This document shows, piece by piece, positions 57,827 through 64,000 of a DNA stretch of 64,000 nucleotides. The position numbers and the translations under genes are program-made. The notes below the pieces were generated by a model. That model ran no database searches and was not told where the DNA came from. It was given only the letters and a program-made list of their open reading frames with translations. The DNA comes from Mycobacteriaceae bacterium (GTDB lineage Bacteria > Actinomycetota > Actinomycetes > Mycobacteriales > Mycobacteriaceae), in the NCBI GenBank assembly GCA_019749805.1, contig JAIEPH010000007.1:124001-188000 (forward strand). Reading direction: 5' to 3'. Numbering within the stretch: the stretch's first letter is position 1; every line of letters begins with the position of its first letter.

Positions 57827-58765
57827 CTAGGCCGAGGCAGCCAAGCTCTTCCTGTCCTCGTCGGCGAAGGTGTCCTCCAACTGCACCGGCGAGTAGTCGA
57901 TGTCGATCTCAGCGAGCGGTCGCCCCCGCGCGCTGCCGATGGTGCCGAGTCGCCGCATGCCCTTGTCGGTGGCGTACGCCGTGAACTCGTCCATGGTGAA
58001 GTTGAAGGGGATCTCGTCGTAGAGGGCGAATGCATCGTCGGTATTGCGCAACGCCAACGGGATGAGCTCCGACATCCGGTTCTCGAAGACAGCCCAGTTG
58101 GAGTCATCGGCGGCGACGTGGCGCCGGCAGGTGAAGGTGCCCCACGCCATGTGGCGGCGCTCGTCGTCCCCGATTCGGCGGACCAGCTCCTGCATCCCGG
58201 GAAGAATGTTGTTGTCGACGCAAATGCGGTGCCACGCATAGTATCCCGTCAGCGCCATCATCCCCTCGATGACGTGGTTGTACGTCGCCGAGGCCCTGAC
58301 TTGCGCGGCCGGCGAGGGATCTGTCGCCAGCGTGTCGAGCGATTTCGGTAGCTCTTCGTAGAACATCTGCCGGTACGAAGGCAGATCGTCGAGATAGTGC
58401 TGCAGGTCGCCCGTCATCCCGACCGCGTCGAGCCACATCCGAAAGACTTGGGTGTGTTTGGCCTCTTCGAACGCGAACTGGGTCAAATACATCTCGTCGC
58501 CGAGACGACCTTCGGCACGCATCGCCGTCATGAACGGCTGGATGTCCTGGGTGACCGCTTCTTCGCCCGCGATGAACTGGGCGCACAGTCGGGTGGCCCA
58601 GTCGCGTTCGAGTTCGGTCATCGCCTCCCAGTCGGCCCGGTCGCGGGAGAAGTCGATGTCGGCCGGGTCCCAGAATTTGGCGTTGCCGCCGGCGAACAGC
58701 TTCAGGGGAAGGCTGTCCCAGTTGAGGCCGCCCGCGGCGAGTGAATCAGAGTGGTTCCTGTCCAT
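57827..58765 (-). CDS. R2-like ligand-binding oxidase (R2lox)
   Basis: A 312-residue ferritin-like protein. Ligand residues fall exactly where I recall them in M. tuberculosis R2lox (Rv0233): E68 (FIAGEEAV), E101 and H104 ([10 protein letters not shown]), E167 (TYNHVIEG), E202 and H205 (DDERRHMAW). V71 and Y162, the pair reported to form the ether crosslink, are also present. R2lox has a Mn/Fe cofactor and a bound fatty acid, and its substrate is unknown. ATG 58765, 30 bases after the SNARE-associated gene. It ends a six-gene operon, and a palindrome precedes it. Confidence 0.92.
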   Translation of the reverse strand: MDRNHSDSLAAGGLNWDSLPLKLFAGGNAKFWDPADIDFSRDRADWEAMTELERDWATRLCAQFIAGEEAVTQDIQPFMTAMRAEGRLGDEMYLTQFAFEEAKHTQVFRMWLDAVGMTGDLQHYLDDLPSYRQMFYEELPKSLDTLATDPSPAAQVRASATYNHVIEGMMALTGYYAWHRICVDNNILPGMQELVRRIGDDERRHMAWGTFTCRRHVAADDSNWAVFENRMSELIPLALRNTDDAFALYDEIPFNFTMDEFTAYATDKGMRRLGTIGSARGRPLAEIDIDYSPVQLEDTFADEDRKSLAASA

Positions 58766-58778
58766 GACCTGACTCTAG

Positions 58779-58794
58779 TGTGACTGCTGTCACA
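58779..58794. promoter_or_regulatory. Palindrome TGTGAC-TGCT-GTCACA upstream of R2lox
   Basis: A perfect 16-base inverted repeat fills the 30-base gap between the membrane-protein stop and the R2lox ATG. An overlapping TGACTG-N6-CAGTCA repeat shares its bases. It could be an operator for a separate internal promoter; TGTGA-N-TCACA also resembles CRP-type sites. No regulator can be assigned. Confidence 0.45.
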
Positions 58795-58795
58795 G

Positions 58796-59488
58796 TCAAT
58801 GGGAGGCGGAGTGTGCCCGCCATTTGCGGTAGCCGTGGTGGGTGGCGAACGCGCCGACGACGGCCGTCACGCACCAGATCGCGACCGCGACGTACGCCAG
58901 CGGTGAATTCAGATCGCCGATCGAGGCGCCCAGCGCCGTGTACACGAACGCCCGCGGCACCGACCCGATGAAGGCGCCAACGGCCATCTGCCACAGCGGC
59001 ACTCCGAATGCGCCGAATGCGTAGGACGCGAGTGCGTCGGACACCCCCGGGATGAAGCGCTGCCCGACGACCGCCCACAATCCGCGCCGCTCGATCAGAC
59101 TGTCCAGTCGGTCGGCCCGTTCGGTGCCGAGCAGTTCGCGTGCGCTGGCGCGGCCGGCGCGACGGCCGATCAGGCTCGCGATGATCGCCGTCCCCACGGT
59201 CGCGCCCAGCGTCACGAACAGGCCGAGTACGGGTCCGAACAGCACGCCGCTGCCCGCCGCCAGGATCGGTCCGGGTACGAACACGGCTCCGAGCAGAGCG
59301 GACGCCACGACATAGGCGACGGGGGCGGCTGGGCCCGTGGCGGCGACGACGTCGCGAACCGCTTCGACGTCGATCACCCTGGCGATCGCCACGAGATAGA
59401 ACAACCCGAGTAAAAACGCCACCACAACGGCAAGGCGCACGATGTGGCGCCGCCGCGAGGCGGGCGGTGGTTCCTCGATATCGGACAT
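58796..59488 (-). CDS. SNARE-associated (TVP38/DedA-like) membrane protein
   Basis: A 230-residue protein with about six hydrophobic segments. The family signature runs VFVPGPILAAGSGVLFG, and the second half has GQRFIPGVSDALASYAFG. TVP38/TMEM64/DedA proteins are thought to be lipid scramblases or flippases. ATG 59488. It is located inside the R2lox operon, 28 bases after the LLM gene. Confidence 0.85.
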   Translation of the reverse strand: MSDIEEPPPASRRRHIVRLAVVVAFLLGLFYLVAIARVIDVEAVRDVVAATGPAAPVAYVVASALLGAVFVPGPILAAGSGVLFGPVLGLFVTLGATVGTAIIASLIGRRAGRASARELLGTERADRLDSLIERRGLWAVVGQRFIPGVSDALASYAFGAFGVPLWQMAVGAFIGSVPRAFVYTALGASIGDLNSPLAYVAVAIWCVTAVVGAFATHHGYRKWRAHSASH

Positions 59489-59516
59489 GCTGACTGCGAT
59501 TGTGCCTGCTGCTGTC

Positions 59517-60488
59517 CTATCGACGCCCGTCCAGGGCGGGCAGCACCTCGTCGGTCAGCAGTTGGACCGATCTCCACGCCTCCTCGATCGGCATGGCGCC
59601 GACGAGCGGGTGAAGCACTACGTGATCGTGCGGATTGTCTTTCACGTCGGCTACCAACTGCTCGGGTGACATGAAGCGATACCGTCCGGCGGTTTTGACG
59701 TCGTCAAGGGTCTCGACCTTCTCCGTGCCATGCATGAACGAGTGCACCTCACCGCCGCCCCATCCCGAGTAGACGCGGGCTTCCCACAGGTAATGCTCAC
59801 CGAGCTCGGCCCACGCCCGATCCGGATCCTCGTGCAGGAAGACCATTCCCCGACTGCGGGGCGGCGGCATGACGACGATCGGGGTGTGCCCAGCATCGGC
59901 GCACAGTTCGCGGTAGTAGTCGGCGATTTCGGGGAGGTGGCTGGGCAGGTTGAGGGGCAGGCCGTGCCTGGCCGCTCGCCGCGCGGTGGCGCGCACACTG
60001 CCGCCGACGAACACCGTGGGGTGCGGGCGTGTCAACGGGCCGGGAGTGAAGTCCGGTGACGCCCAGAGTGACATCAGCGTGTCGAGCAGCTCGTCCATCA
60101 GGCGCCCGCGTTCTTCGAAAGGTGTTCCGAACAGTTCGTATTCGGCCGACCGGTATCCCATCCCGATCGTGACGATCAACCGTCCGCCACCGATGGTGTC
60201 GGCCATGGCGATATCCTCGGCGAGCCGCACCGGGTGCCACAGCGGTCCCAGCGTGCAGTCGACGCTGGCGATGACGCGTTCGGTGCGGGACAGCAGGATT
60301 GCGGCGGTCATGACGGGATTGCAGCTCCAGCCGTGCCCGCTCTGATGGTGTTCATCGAAGCTGACGGCGCTGACACCGCGATTTTCCGACCAGGAACTGA
60401 GTTCCATCGCAGCCCGCATCCGGTCGCGGCGTGCGGCCGGGTCGTCTTGTGGCGCGGCGAAATTGAACCGCAGGATCGCCATCGTCAT
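59517..60488 (-). CDS. LLM-class flavin/F420-dependent oxidoreductase
   Basis: A 323-residue luciferase-like barrel with FDEHHQSGHGWSCNPV, IGGGRLIVTIGMGY and PTVFVGGSVRATARRA. ATG 60488 has GAGG seven bases upstream and is preferred. It follows the SDR by 13 bases. With a dehydrogenase, an oxygenase and a sulfatase-like hydrolase in one operon, a role in stepwise oxidation of a lipid or xenobiotic is likely. Confidence 0.86.
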   Translation of the reverse strand: MTMAILRFNFAAPQDDPAARRDRMRAAMELSSWSENRGVSAVSFDEHHQSGHGWSCNPVMTAAILLSRTERVIASVDCTLGPLWHPVRLAEDIAMADTIGGGRLIVTIGMGYRSAEYELFGTPFEERGRLMDELLDTLMSLWASPDFTPGPLTRPHPTVFVGGSVRATARRAARHGLPLNLPSHLPEIADYYRELCADAGHTPIVVMPPPRSRGMVFLHEDPDRAWAELGEHYLWEARVYSGWGGGEVHSFMHGTEKVETLDDVKTAGRYRFMSPEQLVADVKDNPHDHVVLHPLVGAMPIEEAWRSVQLLTDEVLPALDGRR

Positions 60489-60501
60489 TGGATAGCCTCG
60501 T

Positions 60502-61242
60502 TCACTGGCTGGTGGATGCGCCGTCGACGACGAACAGCGCCCCACTGGTATAGGAACTCTGCTCGGTGCAGAGGAACGCGATTGTCCCAGCGATCTCGGC
60601 TGGTGTGCCCAAGCGTCCCAGCGGGATTCGCGCGAGCTCGGCATCGATGATCTCCGGCACGGTCTGGGCGAGTTCGGTCATCGGGGTGTCGATCACGCCG
60701 GGCACCACCGCGTTGACCCGGATGCCGCGCGGCGCCCACTTCACGGCGAGGTTGTGCGTGAGGCTCGCGATGCCGGCCTTGGCCGCGCCGTAGCCGGGCA
60801 CCATGGTCACTGCCCGCAGCGCCGACAACGACGACAGGAAGACGACGCTCGCACCGCCCGACGCTGCCAGCGCCTTACGCAGCCCCACGGTCAGACGGTA
60901 GGGCGCCGTGAGGTTGACCGCCACGGATGCGTCGAAGCCGTCGGGCTCGGCTTCGTTGAGTCCACCCGGAAAGTTGGCGCCTGCGTTGTTGACGAGCACA
61001 TCCAATGTGCTTGTCGCTGAGACCAACTCGTTGATCGAGTCCGGGTCGGTGAGGATGAGCTGACGGTAGGTCATGCCGGTGAGGTCGGTGTCGTAGTCGC
61101 CGGGCCCGGTCCTGGTGCCGGTGATGGTCACCGTGGCGCCGGCGTCGCGGAACAGCGTCGCCGTGGCGTAGCCGATCCCGCTCGTGCCGCCGGTGATCAA
61201 TGCCTTCGTCCCGGTGAAGTCGAATGTGGCGCGCGCGGTCAA
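60502..61242 (-). CDS. Short-chain dehydrogenase/reductase
   Basis: A 246-residue classical SDR: TGGTSGIG (cofactor), NNAGAN, catalytic SSLSALRAVTMVPGYGAAKAG (S...Y...K, written within limit as SSLSALRA and YGAAKAG). It is the usual 250-residue length and lacks the mycofactocin-type insert seen in the 18.0 kb SDR. TTG 61242 overlaps the upstream hydrolase stop; GGAG lies seven bases ahead. Confidence 0.87.
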   Translation of the reverse strand: MTARATFDFTGTKALITGGTSGIGYATATLFRDAGATVTITGTRTGPGDYDTDLTGMTYRQLILTDPDSINELVSATSTLDVLVNNAGANFPGGLNEAEPDGFDASVAVNLTAPYRLTVGLRKALAASGGASVVFLSSLSALRAVTMVPGYGAAKAGIASLTHNLAVKWAPRGIRVNAVVPGVIDTPMTELAQTVPEIIDAELARIPLGRLGTPAEIAGTIAFLCTEQSSYTSGALFVVDGASTSQ

Positions 61243-62486
61243 GAGTAGTCTCCGATTTTCTTGGTCAGCCAGGCGGATTCCCAGAAGTTGGTGCTGGCGG
61301 CGAGCAGGTCCTCATGGGCGGCCTTGAGGACGGCGCGTGCGCGCATATGCGTCGGGTCGGCATGTACGACGGCCTCGGCGAGATGGATCGCATGCACCGG
61401 ACGGCCCGCCGCGAGCCGCTCTTCGGCCCGGGCCACGACGCGCTCGGCGCCGGCGAGGTCGACCAGGTCGACGGTGAGCTCATCAGGTCCGATGTCGTAA
61501 AGCTCTGTGGTCGAACGGTGATGGAACCACCCGGAGTAGTTCTCCCAGATGGCCCGCACGTCCCAGGCGACCTTGCCGTAGCCCTGGCCGACCTCGAGTT
61601 CGGCGGGCAGCGTGATCTCCCGCATCAGGGTGTAGACGTCCTTGCCCGTATTCATGCCCTCCACCGTCCGGTCGTGGAGGTAAGCGATCGCGTTGCGCAG
61701 GCGGGTCAATTCGGCGTGGATGAGATCGGCGCCGCGGATCGGGTCGAAGTGTCCGGTGATCAAGATTTCCGGTCGGAGCTCGCGGACCCGTTCGATCGAG
61801 GCGATGGTGGTGAGCGGGTCGCGGTACCGATCTCCGCGCATCGTGACGAAATTCGGGATATGGCCGAAGACCGGTCCGAAGGTGTTGCCGCACAGGCATA
61901 CCCGCTGCTCAGGAAGCCAGACGACCATCGAGTCGGTGGTCTCACCGCCCGGTGTTGCCAGCAGTTCGATGGTGCGGCCGCCGACGGTCAGTACCAGCGA
62001 GTCGTCCACTTCGATGTCGGCGGAGTGTGCGGACTGGGCCGGGAGCCGCTTTCCGAACCGCTGCTGGATCGCGGCGATGCCGTTGGCGAGCTTATCGGAG
62101 AACGCGAAGGCGCTGTTGTTGGCGCGGTAGGCCAGTAGACGCTCGTTGTCGTCGCGCCAGTGACGCCAGTTGGCCTGCGCCACCACCTGCGTCTGCGGGT
62201 CGCGCATCGTGTCGAGTCCGCCGACGTGGTCGTAGTGGCCCTGCGTGACGATGATGTAGCGGATGGGGGACGAATCGACGGCGTCGAAATTCGCTCTGTG
62301 GACCTGGCTTTCGAATCCCATTCCGGTGTTGACGACGACGCGGCCGTCGGTGGTGGTCAGCAGATAGGTGTTCGACAGTCCGGGCGAGCACCAGACGCCG
62401 GGTACGACTTCCTCGGCGTGTTCGGCCGCTGCCGGGGCGAGTGCATCGGCGCTAGGACGACTGCGGTAGATCGGTTCTTCGCTCAA
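61239..62486 (-). CDS. Alkylsulfatase-like metallo-beta-lactamase-fold hydrolase
   Basis: A 415-residue MBL-fold protein. The metal motif THxHxDH reads TQGHYDH (residues 81-87), with Gln at the first His position. Later ATPGGETTDSMVVWLPE resembles the Glu-ligand segment of SdsA1-type alkylsulfatases. A C-terminal helical extension (about 300-415) fits that family as well. It would hydrolyse an alkyl sulfate or a related ester if the metal site works with Gln82. TTG 62486 comes right after the sulfotransferase stop, with AAGGA upstream. Confidence 0.78.
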   Translation of the reverse strand: MSEEPIYRSRPSADALAPAAAEHAEEVVPGVWCSPGLSNTYLLTTTDGRVVVNTGMGFESQVHRANFDAVDSSPIRYIIVTQGHYDHVGGLDTMRDPQTQVVAQANWRHWRDDNERLLAYRANNSAFAFSDKLANGIAAIQQRFGKRLPAQSAHSADIEVDDSLVLTVGGRTIELLATPGGETTDSMVVWLPEQRVCLCGNTFGPVFGHIPNFVTMRGDRYRDPLTTIASIERVRELRPEILITGHFDPIRGADLIHAELTRLRNAIAYLHDRTVEGMNTGKDVYTLMREITLPAELEVGQGYGKVAWDVRAIWENYSGWFHHRSTTELYDIGPDELTVDLVDLAGAERVVARAEERLAAGRPVHAIHLAEAVVHADPTHMRARAVLKAAHEDLLAASTNFWESAWLTKKIGDYS

Positions 62487-63749
62487 TTAGTGTCCTTCGG
62501 GTCGCACGTCGAATCGTTCGAAGTAGAAGGCGAATTGCGAGCGTAGTTCGTCGGGCGACACCCCGAAGTGCCTTTGCAGCTCGTATCGCACCGAGCCGTG
62601 CTTGCCACGCGGGTTGCTGTCCAGATATCCCTGGAATGCCCGGCGGACCTTCGAGGTCAGCTCGACGCCCGCGCGTGCGTACAGATCGTCGAGCAGGTCG
62701 AACTCGTGGCCGTTGAGGAGGTGAAAGCCGATGTCAACGCTGCGCTCGGCCGACACCAGCCCCCGGTCCCGCACACAGCCGCGCAACAGTCGCTCGACCC
62801 GGTCCGCCCAGTAGTCGAGCAGCCACTGGGGTTCGATGCTGCGGCGGCGGAGCCGGTCGGAGTAGGCCATCATCGTGATCGCGGACTGGATCACCGCGAC
62901 GGGATCGCGGTGGGTGAAAGCCACGGTGGCATCGGGGAACGTCGACATCAGCGGGCCGAGTTGCTCGCAGTGCTGTGGCGACTTCAGCACCCAGGTACGG
63001 GGGCCGCGCAGGAACGTCAATGCCTGCAGGACCTTTTTCAGGTACCCGTAGTGCCGGGTTTGGTCGAGGCTGAGATAGAAGTCCCGCCAGTCGGGGACGC
63101 GGGCGTGCCATTCAAGGACATACCCGGCGAAGTCCAGGTCGAGGATCTCGACTTCCTCTTCGATCGCCTCGGGGAAGCGGTCATGCATGGCGGCGGTGGC
63201 GGGAGCGCTGATCATCATCGCGTCGTGCTCGTTCTTCGCGCGGGTGTAGCGCGGGTCGACGCCGTTGACATCGGGACCCTGGCCCGGGATCGGCAGCGGC
63301 TCTTGGCTTTCCCAGTAGGGCAGCGCGCGGCGCCGTGGATCTGCGGCCAGCAGGTTGACCAGATGTGTCGTCCCCGAGCGGGGCATCCCCACCACGATGA
63401 ACGGTTTCTCGATCGCGATCGATTCGATTTCGGGGTGGCGCTTGAGCAGGTCGGTCAAGGACAGCCGGTTGCGCAGCAGTCGGACGATGCGCTGGCGCAG
63501 CGTTCCGCGGATCAGCTGCGTCAGGCCATCGTCGGCCTCTATCGCCTCGACGTAGGCTGCGACCCGGTCCCAGAACTCGTCGTCGGCGGCAAAATCGTCG
63601 GCTCCCGCTTCGAGGACGGCCTCGCCGACCATCTGCTCGATGTCGAGGTCGATGCGCCGGCTCTCGGTGTGTTCCAGAATCTGGCGCTGGACGTCGGTCA
63701 GTTGCGGCGCAGTCAGATCGTCGAAGGTGAGCTCAGCAGTGCTGCCCAT
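62487..63749 (-). CDS. Sulfotransferase-family protein
   Basis: A 420-residue protein. FIVVGMPRSGTTHLVN is the PAPS loop and VLKSPQHCEQL with FTHRDPVAVIQSA is the 3'-phosphate region. ATG 63749 has AAGGA seven bases upstream. First gene of a six-gene operon and divergent from an IclR regulator. Coupling to an alkylsulfatase-like hydrolase is curious, since one would attach and the other remove sulfate. It is only distantly similar to the copy at 13 kb. Confidence 0.85.
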   Translation of the reverse strand: MGSTAELTFDDLTAPQLTDVQRQILEHTESRRIDLDIEQMVGEAVLEAGADDFAADDEFWDRVAAYVEAIEADDGLTQLIRGTLRQRIVRLLRNRLSLTDLLKRHPEIESIAIEKPFIVVGMPRSGTTHLVNLLAADPRRRALPYWESQEPLPIPGQGPDVNGVDPRYTRAKNEHDAMMISAPATAAMHDRFPEAIEEEVEILDLDFAGYVLEWHARVPDWRDFYLSLDQTRHYGYLKKVLQALTFLRGPRTWVLKSPQHCEQLGPLMSTFPDATVAFTHRDPVAVIQSAITMMAYSDRLRRRSIEPQWLLDYWADRVERLLRGCVRDRGLVSAERSVDIGFHLLNGHEFDLLDDLYARAGVELTSKVRRAFQGYLDSNPRGKHGSVRYELQRHFGVSPDELRSQFAFYFERFDVRPEGH

Positions 63750-63773
63750 CGCCGGTCCTTGTGATTGCTTGAT

Positions 63774-63785
63774 TCGAATATTCGA
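63774..63785. promoter_or_regulatory. Perfect palindrome TCGAATATTCGA in the sulfotransferase/IclR gap
   Basis: A 12-base perfect palindrome is followed by a second TTCGA element (TGTTCGATATT), all within the 91-base divergent gap. Repeated TTCGA half-sites of this kind suit IclR-family tetramers. It lies 25 bases before the sulfotransferase ATG and 56 bases before the IclR start. Confidence 0.55.
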
Positions 63786-63840
63786 CATACTGTTCGATAT
63801 TGTGACGCTGAACGTAGACGCTGGGAGCAAAGGCCGTCAA

Positions 63841-64000
63841 GTGCCCTCCCCGCCGACCGAACGCGTCGTCGCGGTGATGCACCTGCTCGCCGGTGATCCG
63901 GAGCGGGATTTCTCGCTCGCCGACATCTGCCGCAGTCTGAGTATCAGCCGCGCCACCGCTCACGCCATCCTCGCCACCCTTGCTCGACACCGTTGGGTCG
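63841..64000 (+). CDS. IclR-family regulator, 5' part only
   Basis: The first 53 codons of a regulator; the gene runs off the window. The N-terminal winged HTH is clear: PPTERVVAVMHLLAG, FSLADICRSLSISRATAHAI, LATLARHRWV. GTG 63841 is preferred; GTG 63802 is in frame but would lie close to the palindrome region. Divergent from the sulfotransferase operon, so the likely regulator of those six genes. Confidence 0.8.
   Translation, partial: MPSPPTERVVAVMHLLAGDPERDFSLADICRSLSISRATAHAILATLARHRWV

Overview
The window is high-GC actinobacterial DNA, almost certainly from a Mycobacterium/Mycolicibacterium-type genome. The reasons are MmpS/MmpL lipid or drug RND transporters, a DosS/DosT-type sensor kinase, many F420-type LLM oxidoreductases and deazaflavin nitroreductase-like proteins, a mycofactocin-type SDR, an R2-like ligand-binding oxidase whose metal ligands fall at the numbering I recall for the M. 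tuberculosis protein, an IdeR iron box, a SigF-class sigma factor, and many GTG/TTG starts with stop/start overlaps. I see no rRNA, tRNA, CRISPR array, IS element or prophage. The overall impression is a chromosomal accessory/catabolic region of an environmental mycobacterium.

Layout. 1-8.1 kb: a Usp/P-type ATPase pair, an orphan DosT-like kinase and a SulP permease, which look like a dormancy or stress patch. 8.3-12.4 kb: TetR-MmpS-MmpL efflux module. 12.5-18.0 kb: Rieske oxygenase, TetR, sulfotransferase and NTF2-like protein in one overlapping operon, divergent from a D-aminoacylase-type amidohydrolase across a perfect palindrome. 18.0-22.7 kb: mycofactocin-type SDR, TesB, a frameshifted VOC gene, an ABC-permease remnant next to an orphan iron box, an LLM enzyme and OsmC. 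22.8-24.7 kb: small stress and unknown proteins. 24.8-30.1 kb: TetR, fused double acyl-CoA dehydrogenase, Ltp-like thiolase, DUF35 protein and a membrane protein (an acyl-CoA/side-chain degradation set).

30.1-36.4 kb: PhoU, then a signalling operon: PAS-ANTAR protein, STAS protein, a 1386-residue hybrid kinase/receiver/PP2C phosphatase/RsbW-like protein, and a second STAS protein. 36.6-43.3 kb: a second MmpL and three alpha/beta hydrolases. 43.4-48.4 kb: a small repeat region, an MmpL-type RND protein with a C-terminal FHA domain, an orphan SigF-class sigma factor and a VOC protein. 48.5-50.7 kb: a secreted esterase, a small acidic protein and two divergent F420-type nitroreductase-like genes. 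50.7-57.3 kb: LysR plus a tightly overlapping Rieske/unknown/TauD/LLM/carboxymuconolactone-decarboxylase operon, then a second thiolase/DUF35 pair. 57.8-63.7 kb: a six-gene operon (sulfotransferase, alkylsulfatase-like hydrolase, SDR, LLM, SNARE-associated membrane protein, R2lox) divergent from an IclR gene cut by the window end.

The most interesting systems-level reading is a possible SigF circuit. Sites of the form GTTT-N15/16-GGGTAT/C (one GTGT variant) lie upstream of the sigma gene, the csbD-like gene, a paralogous pair of unknown proteins and the STAS/hybrid-kinase operon. That operon encodes every activity of a partner-switching cascade but lies 11 kb from a sigma gene that has no adjacent anti-sigma factor. 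The second theme is several self-contained catabolic operons, each next to its own regulator and palindrome, with substrates I cannot assign.
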